64,000 nt of DNA from Thermodesulfobacteriota bacterium (GTDB lineage Bacteria; Desulfobacterota; DSM-4660; Desulfatiglandales; Desulfatiglandaceae): contig JANQDY010000198.1 in assembly GCA_028278625.1 (NCBI GenBank), forward strand, positions 8,045-72,044. Direction: 5' to 3'. How positions within the stretch are numbered: the first letter of the stretch is position 1; each line of letters begins with the position of its first letter. The notes beneath the pieces were generated by a model that was given only the letters and a program-made list of their open reading frames with translations, made no database searches and was not told the DNA's origin. Of the stretch, positions 34,387-43,621 are shown piece by piece. The position numbers were made by a program, and so were the translations under genes.

Positions 34387-34564
34387 CAAGATCAAAGAAA
34401 ATCCCCGGGCCTGGAAATACGGAAACATCACAAATGACCAGTGCGCCGGCTGCGGACGTTGCGTGGAAATCTGTCCCAACGAGGCCGTTGAGCTTCAAGT
34501 GAGGGATCAATCCTTTGTTGAACAGACGATTCTGCAAATGGAACAACTCATTGATGTGACCTAA
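34379..34564 (+). pseudogene. 5-prime truncated ferredoxin-domain gene remnant
   Basis: An open frame of 61 codons with no usable start, directly after the stop of the repeat-protein gene. It translates to LDKIKENPRAWKYGNITN, then the [4Fe-4S] motif CAGCGRCVEICPNEAVELQV, then a helical tail ending EQLIDVT and a stop. An upstream in-frame stop lies at 34376. The pattern is the C-terminal end of a ferredoxin-containing enzyme whose front part is missing. It most likely marks a deletion or insertion boundary. Confidence 0.6.
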
Positions 34565-34641
34565 AACCCCAGCCGGTTCAAAAGAAACGTCAATATCAGT
34601 GATGTCCATTTTTGTTCGCACGTTCCAAAGGGCAGCGTAAA

Positions 34642-35232
34642 TCAGCCTTTTACATCATCGAGACTCACAGCCTGAAGCCTGCCGGAATTGATCCATAACC
34701 TGAAGCAACAGACGCTGCCCGGTTCAACACTGAAAGGGGCTAATGCTTCCCGGTAATGCGCCTCATTAAGGGGCACAATCCCCGCCGCTATCCCTCTCAT
34801 GGGCATGGTATAGGCTGAACTCCCAATTGCGAGTACTTTCCCGCCATCCGGAAAACGGCTCGCCAGGTTCTGCAGGAAAGCAATCGCTATGGACAAATAT
34901 TCGTGAACCAAACTGCTGTTGGATCCTTCGGGATATAGTTTCCCTTCTCTGTGATTATCCCTGGGATCGATTCTGGTGTCACAAATCCATCTTTTATAGG
35001 TGACATGGTTTTTGATATGATCCATGGTTTGTCTCATACGGGTCAGCGCGCCACGGATCAGTAAGTCAAAGGCCATTCCCTTAAGAAGGGTTCCACCCAC
35101 ATACTCGGCCTGGCGATGCCCTTCATCTGATAAAGGCGCATCTCCGCTTTCCAAAAGCGCGATATCCGTATCATCCGTATTCCCATGTCTCACAAAAACG
35201 AGATCAATGTGTTTTTCTTCATTTGCGTTCAT
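34642..35232 (-). CDS. Histidine phosphatase-like protein, second His missing
   Basis: 196 residues. The phosphoglycerate-mutase-type motif VFVRHGNT gives the catalytic His at about residue 16, and PLSDEGHRQAEYVG is the usual following segment. In place of the second catalytic His (normally in SHG or GHG after the last core strand) the sequence reads AIGSSAYTM. The protein may thus be a non-catalytic or altered member. No signal peptide. Its neighbours are unrelated and expression is probably on its own. Confidence 0.65.
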   Translation of the reverse strand: MNANEEKHIDLVFVRHGNTDDTDIALLESGDAPLSDEGHRQAEYVGGTLLKGMAFDLLIRGALTRMRQTMDHIKNHVTYKRWICDTRIDPRDNHREGKLYPEGSNSSLVHEYLSIAIAFLQNLASRFPDGGKVLAIGSSAYTMPMRGIAAGIVPLNEAHYREALAPFSVEPGSVCCFRLWINSGRLQAVSLDDVKG

Positions 35233-35392
35233 GTGGTCTCCACATCATGATGATCAATCCTCCGCCACTATGAATACGGAATGTCCGTCTTCCGGCAAAT
35301 CTCGACCCAATGCTTTGATCTTGGTTTTGACGTCCCTGGCGGTGTAAAGAATTCTGCTCTTTATGGGTCAGTCGTGGTTGAGGTTTGAGTTT

Positions 35393-35431
35393 CGGAAGAG
35401 ATAAATGAACGGTATCCATTTATCTCTTCCG
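35393..35431 (-). terminator. Perfect 15-bp inverted repeat downstream of ATC-hydrolase-like gene
   Basis: CGGAAGAGATAAATG (35393-35407), loop of nine bases, CATTTATCTCTTCCG (35417-35431). It lies 50 bases after the stop of the minus-strand island. There is no T run on either strand, so it may stabilise the 3-prime end or be a protein site instead of a classic terminator. Confidence 0.4.
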
Positions 35432-35480
35432 GATTCAGGTTCATGCGCATCGCTTGAAGAAAAGATGCCTTATCACCCGG

Positions 35481-36101
35481 CTATTTTTTCGGGTCCCTGT
35501 CAATCTTGCATCTCACGAAGTTGAATTCACAATACTGGTTGGTCAGACAGAGCTGGGACGGGAAATTGAACACCCATTGATCGAACAGCCCCGCCAGTTT
35601 CAGGTAGGTTTCAAAAATGGCATAATTGCAGTCCACCTGGATCTTCTGGTTATAGGTCTCGGCTTCGTCCGGGGGAAGCAGGTTCCAGATGACCTGGGTG
35701 GTATAGGGACAATCGTAACAGCGAAGGGCCACCCGGTCTTCCGTGTCCTCAACGATTTCCATTGGATTGCCGAACAATGCAAAACTTTTGACCATGATTT
35801 GGGCGATGTCATGGATGGTCCAGTCGGTGTCTTCCGGCTTTTTTCCGATCAGTTCGCAGAGTCCCGGCCATTCCAGCCGCGAACGGATCTCCCACATTCT
35901 GGCATAGAGCTGCGGTGCCCGATCGGTCCCCACTTCCTCTTCCATGGCCTTAAAGGCCGCGTAGTCATGAAGGGTCCACAAAACCATGGCGTCATTATAG
36001 GCCTTCTCCCAGGTGTATTCGGGGTGGAGTTCCATGATCTGGCGCATGTTTTTGATAAAGCTTTCATTCCTGATGTCTTTGGCGCATTTTGCACAACTCA
36101 T
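35481..36101 (-). CDS. ATC-hydrolase-like family protein (copy 1)
   Basis: 206 residues from the ATG at 36101 (GAGGAGG seven bases upstream). The C-terminal half has the layout CPYTTQVIW ... QVDCNYAIFETYLKLAGLFDQ ... CEFNFVRCK, which resembles the L-2-amino-thiazoline-4-carboxylate hydrolase family (PF14196) where a conserved C-x-F-x-F ends the domain. The N-terminus has CAKCAKD. A second, longer protein of similar C-terminal layout is encoded at 39153. It is the last gene of the D-alanine island. Function in this organism is not known; family assignment is tentative. Confidence 0.5.
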   Translation of the reverse strand: MSCAKCAKDIRNESFIKNMRQIMELHPEYTWEKAYNDAMVLWTLHDYAAFKAMEEEVGTDRAPQLYARMWEIRSRLEWPGLCELIGKKPEDTDWTIHDIAQIMVKSFALFGNPMEIVEDTEDRVALRCYDCPYTTQVIWNLLPPDEAETYNQKIQVDCNYAIFETYLKLAGLFDQWVFNFPSQLCLTNQYCEFNFVRCKIDRDPKK

Positions 36102-36189
36102 AGCATACCTCCTCATTCTTCTTGGGTTTGGAATTGTTTGTGAATCAAAGTAGAAGTCAGCGCCCCATCACCTCCTTTCCATTATCCGG

Positions 36190-37293
36190 TTAGGACAATG
36201 ACACATAGGGCAATCCAACACTTTCGGCGACGGCCTCATGCACGACTCTTCCCTTTATGATATTCATGCCCCGGGCGATGGCGGAACTCTCTTCCATGGC
36301 CTTTTCGTAGCCCAGTTCGGCGATCTTAAGGGCGTAGGGAAGGGTCGCATTGGTGAGGGCCAGGGTGGATGTTCTTGGTACCGCGCCGGGCATGTTATTG
36401 ACGCAGTAATGAACGATTCCCTCTTCCACATAGGTGGGATCATCATGGGTTGTGGGGCGACTGGTTTCACAGGAACCTCCCTGGTCAATGGCGATATCCA
36501 CGATGGCCGCCCCCGGTTTCATTTGCCTGAGCATTTCCCTGGTGACCAATTTGGGGGCCGCGGCACCGGGGATGAGTATGGAGGAGACCACCAGATCCGC
36601 TTTCATAACCTCTTCCATCACTGTTCCCTCGTTGGAAATGAGGGTCGTGACGCTTCCCCGCATCACGTCGTTGATGTAGTCCAGACGCTCCTGGTTGATA
36701 TCCAGAATGATGACTCTGGCACCGGTTCCCGCAGCCGCAAAACAGGCGTTCATCCCCGCAAAACCCGCGCCGATAATGACGACGTTGGCTGGCCTTACGC
36801 CCGGTACGCCGCTCAGCAGTATTCCCATCCCCCCCCTCCGGGCTTCGAGACAATAGGCGCCCGCTTGAATGGACAAACGGCCCGCCACCGCGCTCATGGG
36901 TGCCAGAAGCGGAAGGGCTCCTCTGTCGGTCTGGATTGTTTCGTAGGCAATTCCAACAACTTTTTTCAAAACCATCTCTTCGGCCAACCTGCGATCAGCG
37001 GCCAGGTGCAGGTACGTGAATATGATCTGGCCATCCCGCATCAGAGGGTATTCCCGAGGCAGAGGCTCCTTCACTTTTAAGATCATCTCCGCATCGCCCC
37101 AAACGCCGGAGCTCATAGACGCCATGTGGGCGCCTGCCTTGACATAGCTTTCATCCGGGAAACCGCTTCCGAGACCCGCACCCGATTGCATGATGACCTT
37201 GTGACCCTCTTTTGCGAGAGACCGAACGCCTGACGGGGTCACCGCCACCCTTTTCTCCGCCACTTTTATTTCCGTGGGAATGCCGATAATCAT
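36190..37293 (-). CDS. ald: Alanine dehydrogenase
   Basis: 367 residues from the ATG at 37293; the longer frame runs into the peptidase gene and is rejected. The start [20 protein letters not shown] is diagnostic. VKEPLPREY holds the substrate Lys, [10 protein letters not shown] the catalytic His and [15 protein letters not shown] the NAD site; [13 protein letters not shown] and [19 protein letters not shown] complete the family pattern. It interconverts L-alanine with pyruvate and ammonia. In this island it would consume alanine produced by OrtAB and alanine racemase. Confidence 0.92.
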   Translation of the reverse strand: MIIGIPTEIKVAEKRVAVTPSGVRSLAKEGHKVIMQSGAGLGSGFPDESYVKAGAHMASMSSGVWGDAEMILKVKEPLPREYPLMRDGQIIFTYLHLAADRRLAEEMVLKKVVGIAYETIQTDRGALPLLAPMSAVAGRLSIQAGAYCLEARRGGMGILLSGVPGVRPANVVIIGAGFAGMNACFAAAGTGARVIILDINQERLDYINDVMRGSVTTLISNEGTVMEEVMKADLVVSSILIPGAAAPKLVTREMLRQMKPGAAIVDIAIDQGGSCETSRPTTHDDPTYVEEGIVHYCVNNMPGAVPRTSTLALTNATLPYALKIAELGYEKAMEESSAIARGMNIIKGRVVHEAVAESVGLPYVSLS

Positions 37294-37312
37294 GCTCTTG
37301 TCCCCTTTCCAT

Positions 37313-38638
37313 TCATCTTGGGAATGAAATCGACGTGTCTTTGGCCACTCGCCAGGCAGAGACACCGATGACCTGGGCCACGGCCTTGACAGCGTTCCAG
37401 TCGATATTGTCCACATGCTCGTTGTCACTGTGGTAGTTGGGATCATCCGCCTTCCAGATGCACATGGCCGGGACCCCGTGTTCGTTGAGATGCCCCTCTT
37501 CGGGGGTTCCCCAGGCACCCCAGAGATGTCCCAGGTGGACGCCGATCTCCTTCCCGGTGCGCTCAACAAAGTCATTCAATTCCTTGTTGTGTTTTACCTG
37601 ATGATCCGGCTGGTCGGGGTAGGTACCGCCGTCCACGATTCGGGGCGGTCCCCCCACGCCCACCATGTCGATGTTGAAGCCGGCCACGGCCTCAAGAAGT
37701 CTCCCCTCCCTTTCCCGGTTGGCGATGTATTGTACCATGCCGTCGGAAATCCCTTCTTCCGAGCCCGTTGAGATGAACTCAACGGTTCGGGCGGGCTGGG
37801 GAAGCCTGCTCATGATTTCGGCGAGCATCATCACGGCCACCGTGCCCGTGCCGTTATCATTGGCGCCGCTGCAGGCCCCGTCGTCCCGATGGGCGTGAAT
37901 AAGCACCCGCTCATCCGGTTTTTGGGCGCCGGGGATGAAGGCTCTCACGTTAAACCCGTCTCTCGGTTCGGTTATGCACTTAACCGAAATGGTGGCTTTT
38001 ACCGGGCCTTTACCCACGGCATGGAGCAGCGCCATGGCATCGGTGCTTCCGATGGTGATGCAGGGGACACTCTCGTCTTCGGAAGGGTATTCAGCCGCCC
38101 ATCCCCGGCTGTGATCCCACCGCCCAAAGGAGTGGGACGGCGTAAATGCCACCGGGCCGCCGTTACAAACCACGAATGCCACGGCCCCGTGCCGCCTGGC
38201 CCTTGTGGAAAAACTTCCCAACCAGAAGAGAGGGTCCGAGGAGCTGGCCTGTGCCATGGCGATCTTTCCTTCCACGGGGACCTGGGCGAATTCTTCCTCC
38301 GTTCCCTTTCCCACAAAGACAAGTTCCCCCGTAACACCCCCTTTGGGTGTGGGATAGGAGTAATAGGCGGCCCTGGAAGGGATGGCGGCATTGAAAGGGG
38401 CCCCCACGTCGAAGGCTGTTCCCCCGTAGTCCCAGGAAAGAGTGTTGAAAGGATCAAGTTCAGTCTTGAGTCCCAAAGCGGAAAAATGCCTTTCAACCCA
38501 GAAAATGGCCTTTTTGTCGCCCTCTGTCCCGGACATTCGACTCCCGATATCCTCCGAGAGGTACCGGTCCATTTCAAGCATCTTCCATGGATCAATGGCA
38601 TCCAGTATGATTCTCTCTTCTTCCGTTATCATATGCAT
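37313..38638 (-). CDS. M28 family zinc aminopeptidase
   Basis: 441 residues. Zinc ligands of the M28 family are visible: His and Asp in HAHRDDGACSGANDNGTG, the Glu-Glu pair in STGSEEGIS, Asp in FNIDMVG and the late His in YHSDNEHVDN. A PA-like insert lies in the N-terminal half (GELVFVGKGTEEEFAQV). No signal peptide is seen, so probably cytoplasmic. It may release amino acids or deacylate small peptides imported by the Liv system. It is separated from ald by 19 bases. Confidence 0.85.
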   Translation of the reverse strand: MHMITEEERIILDAIDPWKMLEMDRYLSEDIGSRMSGTEGDKKAIFWVERHFSALGLKTELDPFNTLSWDYGGTAFDVGAPFNAAIPSRAAYYSYPTPKGGVTGELVFVGKGTEEEFAQVPVEGKIAMAQASSSDPLFWLGSFSTRARRHGAVAFVVCNGGPVAFTPSHSFGRWDHSRGWAAEYPSEDESVPCITIGSTDAMALLHAVGKGPVKATISVKCITEPRDGFNVRAFIPGAQKPDERVLIHAHRDDGACSGANDNGTGTVAVMMLAEIMSRLPQPARTVEFISTGSEEGISDGMVQYIANREREGRLLEAVAGFNIDMVGVGGPPRIVDGGTYPDQPDHQVKHNKELNDFVERTGKEIGVHLGHLWGAWGTPEEGHLNEHGVPAMCIWKADDPNYHSDNEHVDNIDWNAVKAVAQVIGVSAWRVAKDTSISFPR

Positions 38639-38664
38639 CTCCCTTAACTCACTGAAGAATTTTT

Positions 38665-39147
38665 TCAGCTGTCTGGGTGTAGCCTTTTAACAATATCGGC
38701 GACATTTTGACCGAATGCCATGCAGACCTTCTTCCGGTCTTCATCAGGTTTTCCGATGGAGAGTGGGCCATAGTGTCCGCCGGAGACAAAACCGGGCACA
38801 ATCATCCCATGAACCAGAAACGCTCTCAGAATATCCAAAATGGCGGTCTCCCCGCCGCCGCCGATGCCTCCCGCCGAGGCAAAGGCGGCACCCACCTTTC
38901 CCTCCAGACGTTTGTAGTGTTTGATACTGTCGTCGATGAGCCTTTTGATTTCGGCGGTGGTTGCCGCGAAATAGGTGGGTGAACCGATGATGATCCCATC
39001 GGGTTCCAGGAAATCGTCCACATCCGTTTCCTGGACCCTCTTTATCACCAGTTCCACGCCGGCCTTTTTGACGCCCTCCGCAACGGCTTCCGCCATGGCG
39101 GCGGTATTTCCGCTTTGGGAATGATAGACGATCAGAATTTTGGCCAT
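38665..39147 (-). CDS. Flavodoxin-like/WrbA-type FMN protein
   Basis: 160 residues from the ATG at 39147 (GAGGAG eight bases upstream). The FMN phosphate loop is YHSQSGNTAAMAEAV; GIIIGSPTYFAATTAEIK and AFASAGGIGGGGETAI follow as in WrbA/NAD(P)H-quinone reductase-like flavodoxins. Length is short for WrbA and fits a simple flavodoxin-fold reductase. It starts five bases after the ATC-hydrolase-like gene stop, hence cotranscribed. Confidence 0.8.
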   Translation of the reverse strand: MAKILIVYHSQSGNTAAMAEAVAEGVKKAGVELVIKRVQETDVDDFLEPDGIIIGSPTYFAATTAEIKRLIDDSIKHYKRLEGKVGAAFASAGGIGGGGETAILDILRAFLVHGMIVPGFVSGGHYGPLSIGKPDEDRKKVCMAFGQNVADIVKRLHPDS

Positions 39148-39152
39148 TTCAT

Positions 39153-39989
39153 CTACTCCTCTCTTCTGGTAAATCTGACCCGGCAGACACCGTCGCCGCA
39201 ACAGATGAATTTGTCCATGGTAAAGGCAAAACGGTCGAAGACACCCAGGGCCTTGAGAATGGATTCGTAATAGTTGGTGCTTACCGCCGCTTCACATTTG
39301 AGTGTCATGGATCTGGCCGTCTCCTCGCCCAGCATTTCCCGCATGTTGTCCCAGTACGGGCAGGCCAGAATCTCGCCCTCGTGAACACCGTCATTGTGTT
39401 CCGTTACACGATAGGGACATGCAATGGTTTCCCAGTAGAGTTGAGAAAGCTGCCCCAGCTTGTCCATGTCCACGTCCTCCGGGCCTGAAATACCCAGTGC
39501 CTTTTTGACTTCTTCAAGTTCCGCCAGGGCGAATTTCTCCCAGAGCCCCATGTAGATGGGGTAACCGTCCTTGGTGCCCAGATGGTGCTCGAGCCGCATG
39601 TAGATGTTGAAATCCACCAGCGCAAAGAGCTTGACCCAGTTCAAAATGGATTCATTCACGTCTTCCCCTGACCCCGTGATGGCGGGATGATCCCCGTCTG
39701 CTAAAACCGCCATCAGGGTCTCTTTGATGTTTTCAATATTAACGGCCCCCGTAAGCCCAAGCTTTTCTTTTATGGCATCGGGCGCTTTTTCCGCGACCCG
39801 GGACCAGATGTCCGTAAGAAGTTTATCCCTTTTGTCCGGATCAACATCGGCCAGGCCATCCAGGAGATTTGAATAATGAAACGCCAATCCCTGGGACCAT
39901 ACCTTCACATCATCCTCGGCCTTGTGACCGGTTTCCGCCAGGCACCCGAGGAGGCTGAGGGACCCCTGTGATCTTTGTACCGCTTCCAT
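39153..39989 (-). CDS. ATC-hydrolase-like family protein (copy 2)
   Basis: 278 residues from the ATG at 39989 (AGGAG six bases upstream). The N-terminal 100 residues are helical with no recognised domain. The rest ends ACPYWDNMREMLG ... KCEAAVSTNYYESILKALGVFDRF ... CCGDGVCRVRF, the same layout as the 35481 gene and similar to the ATC hydrolase family. It may bind or hydrolyse a small heterocyclic or amidated amino acid. Family assignment is tentative and the substrate unknown. Confidence 0.5.
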   Translation of the reverse strand: MEAVQRSQGSLSLLGCLAETGHKAEDDVKVWSQGLAFHYSNLLDGLADVDPDKRDKLLTDIWSRVAEKAPDAIKEKLGLTGAVNIENIKETLMAVLADGDHPAITGSGEDVNESILNWVKLFALVDFNIYMRLEHHLGTKDGYPIYMGLWEKFALAELEEVKKALGISGPEDVDMDKLGQLSQLYWETIACPYRVTEHNDGVHEGEILACPYWDNMREMLGEETARSMTLKCEAAVSTNYYESILKALGVFDRFAFTMDKFICCGDGVCRVRFTRREE

Positions 39990-40003
39990 GCTTTTCTCCT
40001 TTC

Positions 40004-40420
40004 TCACAATTCCAACTGGCCTTGCTGGACCAGAAGGGTCGCGACATCGTAATATTCGGTGATTCTGGAAATTCTCCCCCCTTTGATGAAAAAAAAGTAG
40101 GCAATTCGAATATCCACTTCTTTCCCCGTCGGCTCGGCTCCCCTGAAGAGGCCGCTGTTGGTTGCTTTCCATCTGACCTGGCAGATGATCGTTTCGCCAT
40201 CGATGTATGTGTCAAGGATATCCGCGTGGCAGTCGGGATAACCGCCAAATACATCCGAATAGGCTTGTTTGAAAGCGTCGACGTTCACGAAAGGCTCGGG
40301 TTCGGCCACTTCGTCGGCGATCACATCTTCGGCGCAGTACAGCGCCATTTTCTCCATGTCGTGTTCATTCATGGCGGAGAAAAACCCATCTCGAATATTC
40401 AGCAATTCCTCTCTCGTCAT
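40004..40420 (-). CDS. SnoaL/NTF2-like protein (copy 1)
   Basis: 138 residues. FFSAMNEHDMEKMALYCAEDV begins a cone-shaped alpha+beta fold, with DVFGGYPDCHADILDTYIDGETIICQVRWKAT and GKEVDIRIAYFFFIKGGRISR completing the SnoaL-like pattern. Such proteins act as cyclases, isomerases or dehydratases, or simply bind ligands. A second NTF2-like protein lies in the same island at 46733. Ribosome site GGGAGG precedes the ATG. Confidence 0.75.
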   Translation of the reverse strand: MTREELLNIRDGFFSAMNEHDMEKMALYCAEDVIADEVAEPEPFVNVDAFKQAYSDVFGGYPDCHADILDTYIDGETIICQVRWKATNSGLFRGAEPTGKEVDIRIAYFFFIKGGRISRITEYYDVATLLVQQGQLEL

Positions 40421-40467
40421 CTTTCAACCTCCCTTTTACGGCACCGGTCTCCGGTGCAAAACGGCTT

Positions 40468-42111
40468 TTATGGTCGTCTTAATACCCGACCCGCTCTCGA
40501 CAATTTGTTCACGACACCCTTTTCAAGGATCACCTCGCCGTTGATGATCACATATTCCATGCCGCTGGGCGGCCTGGTTGAATCCGTGTAAGTGGCATTG
40601 TCGTAGATCTCTTTTTCATCGAAGACGGTGATATCGGCTTTCATCCCTTCTTTGATTAACCCCCGGTCGTGAATACCGAACCGCTGGGCGGTAAGGGATG
40701 TCATTTTACGGATGGCCTCCTGCAATGACAGGATCTTCCGCTCCCTCACGTACTGCCCGAGAACCCTCGGAAAAGCGCCAAAGGCCGCCGGATGAGGAAC
40801 ACCGCTTCCCGTCAGGATGGCATCGGTATTGATGGCGCCATTGGGATGAACGAGAAATTTCCTGAGTCCCTCGTCGCTTGTAAGATCCCCGCTTACCCCA
40901 AAGTAAAGGGCCATGGCATTGCCGTTTTCCGCCAGAAGAATCTCCACCGCGGCGTCAAAAGGGGTCACATTTTTGTCTTTGGCGATTTCGACCATGCTTC
41001 TTCCCACATACTGAGCGTTTTTTTCACCGGGCACCCAGATGAGCCATATGTTCTTCCACCCCGTTGCGCGAACCAGGTTGTGGGGCCATCTCCCAGGCAT
41101 CCATGTGGGCCACTCGGAAGTCATGTTTTCCACATCGTGTCTGATCTGCTCCCTCTGTTGCGGATCTCTTAACCGCGCCATGAATTTTTCCATGCCGCCC
41201 TCAAAGGCGTATGGGGGAAAACATGCCAAAAGGGTCGTGTTGGCCGCCACATAGGGGATCACATCAAAGAGAATATCCACGCCTTCCGCCCGGGCGGATT
41301 CATGAAGTTCAATCTCTTTTTCAATATGATGCCAGTATTTATGACCAAATGCCTCCATGTGGGAGTGTTCAACGGGAATGCCGTTGATCCTGCCGATTTC
41401 GATAATCTCTTTCGTGGCGTCGAGGCCCGTTTCACTGGACCCCCTCACATGACAGGTAAAAACGCCGCGATGGGGCACGAGCGGCGCGGTCACGTCCACC
41501 AGTTCCGATGTGGCGGCAAACATGCCCGGGGCGTAGATCAGCCCGGCGGACAGGCCGAATGCGCCGTCCTCCATGGATTGGGCCACCAGGTCCTGCATTT
41601 CTCTGATTTGGGCGCCGTCGGGAGGAGACGCGTCAAAACCCATGACCGCGATTCTTATGGCGCCATGGGAAACCAAGGGCACCACATTATAGGCGACCCC
41701 CGAGGTTTCAAGCTGCTTCAAATAGCCGTCCAGGGTCGTCCAGTTCCAACCAATGTCCCCTGCCAGAAGGAATCCGGTGTACCCTTTCAGCAGTTCCAGG
41801 TTTTCGGGATTAACCGGTGCGGGGGAGAGCCCGCAATTCCCCACCACCAGGGTGGTGATGCCCTGGGCCATGTAGCTTTCCAGAATATCCATATGGTTCG
41901 CCAGGGGTAAGATGAAATCCGCATGGCTGTGGGAGTCGATAAATCCGGGAGCCACCACCAGACCCTCTAAATCAATGGATCTAACGGCCTGCTCTTCCGG
42001 GATATTGCCGATTTTGGCGATTTTTTCATCCTTGATGCCGATATCGGCGAGATACCATGGGTTCCCCGTCCCATCCACGATCTTGCCGTTTAATAGAAGC
42101 AGCTCATACAT
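40468..42111 (-). CDS. N-acyl-D-amino-acid deacylase (D-aminoacylase family)
   Basis: 547 residues of the amidohydrolase superfamily. GFIDSHSHADFIL carries the metal-binding His-x-His; VEHSHMEAFG and PNGAINTDAILTGSG are further family motifs. Family members cleave N-acyl-D-amino acids or related amides in the cytoplasm. In this island, which also makes D-alanine, a D-amino-acid substrate fits well. It follows the Liv transporter genes and may act on the imported compound. Confidence 0.85.
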   Translation of the reverse strand: MYELLLLNGKIVDGTGNPWYLADIGIKDEKIAKIGNIPEEQAVRSIDLEGLVVAPGFIDSHSHADFILPLANHMDILESYMAQGITTLVVGNCGLSPAPVNPENLELLKGYTGFLLAGDIGWNWTTLDGYLKQLETSGVAYNVVPLVSHGAIRIAVMGFDASPPDGAQIREMQDLVAQSMEDGAFGLSAGLIYAPGMFAATSELVDVTAPLVPHRGVFTCHVRGSSETGLDATKEIIEIGRINGIPVEHSHMEAFGHKYWHHIEKEIELHESARAEGVDILFDVIPYVAANTTLLACFPPYAFEGGMEKFMARLRDPQQREQIRHDVENMTSEWPTWMPGRWPHNLVRATGWKNIWLIWVPGEKNAQYVGRSMVEIAKDKNVTPFDAAVEILLAENGNAMALYFGVSGDLTSDEGLRKFLVHPNGAINTDAILTGSGVPHPAAFGAFPRVLGQYVRERKILSLQEAIRKMTSLTAQRFGIHDRGLIKEGMKADITVFDEKEIYDNATYTDSTRPPSGMEYVIINGEVILEKGVVNKLSRAGRVLRRP

Positions 42112-42165
42112 ATGGATCCTCCTCGGTGGCCATCATCCCTTCTCGGGACGCTTATGGCATGGAAG

Positions 42166-42870
42166 CTATTCCGTTGCACAAAGATATTTGATCTTCACCC
42201 CTTCATTTTCCTTCAGTTCCGCCGGGGAGGATTCATAAACGATCCGGCCTTTGCTGATGATCAACACGTGATCCGAGACCCCCAGTCCCATGGGCAGATG
42301 CTGCTCCACCAGCAGGATTGAAAGTCCTTTCCTTTTAAGACCGACGATGATGAAACCGATATCCCGGACCACCAGCGGCGCGAGCCCTTCGGAGGGTTCA
42401 TCCATCAAAAGGAGTTCCGGATTGGTCATGAGAGCCCTGCCCACCGCCAGCATCTGTTGTTCCCCGCCGCTCAAAAGGTTCCCCTTTAACTTGGCCCTTT
42501 TTTCCAGAATGGGAAACTGGCCATACACCCGATGAAGAGACCATTCTCCGTTTTTCGTCCCTTGACGCGCGGCCATGGTCAGATTCTCCCTGACACTCAA
42601 GGAGGGGAAGATATTCCTCCCCTGGGGCACCAGACCGATGCCCAGTTTGGCGATATGGTACGGTTTCAGTTTGGTGATCTCCCGGTCCTTGAAACGGATG
42701 CCGCCTTTACGGGGAGGCGTAAAGCCGATGATGGACCGGATGGTGGTGGTTTTTCCCATGCCGTTTCGGCCCAGAAGGGCCACCACCGACCCCTGCCCAA
42801 CGGTCATGGAGACCCCATGAAGCACATGGCTTTCGCCGTAATAGGTATGAATATCAAGCAATTCCAGCAT
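42166..42870 (-). CDS. livF: Branched-chain amino-acid ABC transporter ATP-binding protein
   Basis: 234 residues from the ATG at 42870. Walker A LLGRNGMGKTT, signature LLSGGEQQMLAVGRAL and Walker B LLLMDEPSEGLAP are intact, with the LivF-type LDIHTYYGESHVLHG opening. It overlaps the livG stop by 17 bases. Partner of LivG on the cytoplasmic side of the LivHM permease. Confidence 0.92.
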   Translation of the reverse strand: MLELLDIHTYYGESHVLHGVSMTVGQGSVVALLGRNGMGKTTTIRSIIGFTPPRKGGIRFKDREITKLKPYHIAKLGIGLVPQGRNIFPSLSVRENLTMAARQGTKNGEWSLHRVYGQFPILEKRAKLKGNLLSGGEQQMLAVGRALMTNPELLLMDEPSEGLAPLVVRDIGFIIVGLKRKGLSILLVEQHLPMGLGVSDHVLIISKGRIVYESSPAELKENEGVKIKYLCATE

Positions 42871-43621
42871 AATCGACGGTGTCTTCCACTCCCATGTAGA
42901 TTTCCTTGACCTTCTGGTCCTCCTGGATTTGGCTGGGGGCCCCATCGGCGATGAGCTCCCCGTAATGGAGAACGAGAATCCTTTCGGCCACTTCAAAAAC
43001 CATGTCCATGTCATGGTCTACCACCAGGACCGTGATGTTGGAGCCCAAACCCTTGATGATGGCGGTAATGTCAGCACTCTCTTCCTTGGTGAGCCCGGCG
43101 CTGGGCTCGTCCAGGAGGAGCAGCTTGGGATCCATGGAGAGTCCCAGTCCGATTTCCAAACGCCTTTGCTCACCATAGCTGAGGTTCTTCACCGGCTCCT
43201 CGCTTTTCTCAAGGAGGTCAAGACCGCTAAGGGTATGGGAGGCCTTCTCCAGAGTCTTTTTAAATGCCGTCACCGGCCGAAACATCTTGAAACGGTGCGG
43301 TTGGGTCCCGTTAATGGTCAACAGGGCATTTTGAAGGACCGTCAGTTCCTGCAACAGGCTGATGACCTGAAACGCCCTGGCCTGGCCCAAATGGGCGCGA
43401 CGATGGGGCGGCAAATGGGTGACGTCCCGTCCAAAGAACCGGATCCGGCCGGCCGTTGGTGACAATTGCCCGTTGATGAGGTTGAACAGCGTGGTTTTGC
43501 CCGCACCGTTGGGGCCGATAATGGCCAGCCGCTCACCCACGGTGACCGAAAAAGAGACCCTGTTGACCGCATCCACGCCGCCAAACTGCTTGGTCAGCCC
43601 CTCAATTGTTAATGCTTCCAT
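42854..43621 (-). CDS. livG: Branched-chain amino-acid ABC transporter ATP-binding protein
   Basis: 255 residues from the ATG at 43621. It has Walker A IIGPNGAGKTTLFN, signature NLSYGEQRRLEIGLGL and Walker B LLLLDEPSAGLT, and the FGGVDAVNRVSF segment typical of LivG. It overlaps livM by 20 bases and livF by 17. Confidence 0.92.
   Translation of the reverse strand: MEALTIEGLTKQFGGVDAVNRVSFSVTVGERLAIIGPNGAGKTTLFNLINGQLSPTAGRIRFFGRDVTHLPPHRRAHLGQARAFQVISLLQELTVLQNALLTINGTQPHRFKMFRPVTAFKKTLEKASHTLSGLDLLEKSEEPVKNLSYGEQRRLEIGLGLSMDPKLLLLDEPSAGLTKEESADITAIIKGLGSNITVLVVDHDMDMVFEVAERILVLHYGELIADGAPSQIQEDQKVKEIYMGVEDTVDYAGIA

Noticed and set aside
34387..34641. Intact ferredoxin gene
   Set aside because: An in-frame stop at 34376 and the absence of a start codon before the Cys motif show only a truncated frame.
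35219..35419. 66-residue minus-strand frame
   Set aside because: No ribosome site or recognisable domain, and it overlaps the 15-bp inverted repeat.
37294..37575. N-terminal extension of alanine dehydrogenase
   Set aside because: Runs through the 3-prime end of the M28 peptidase gene in another frame; alanine dehydrogenases start at the [10 protein letters not shown] position.
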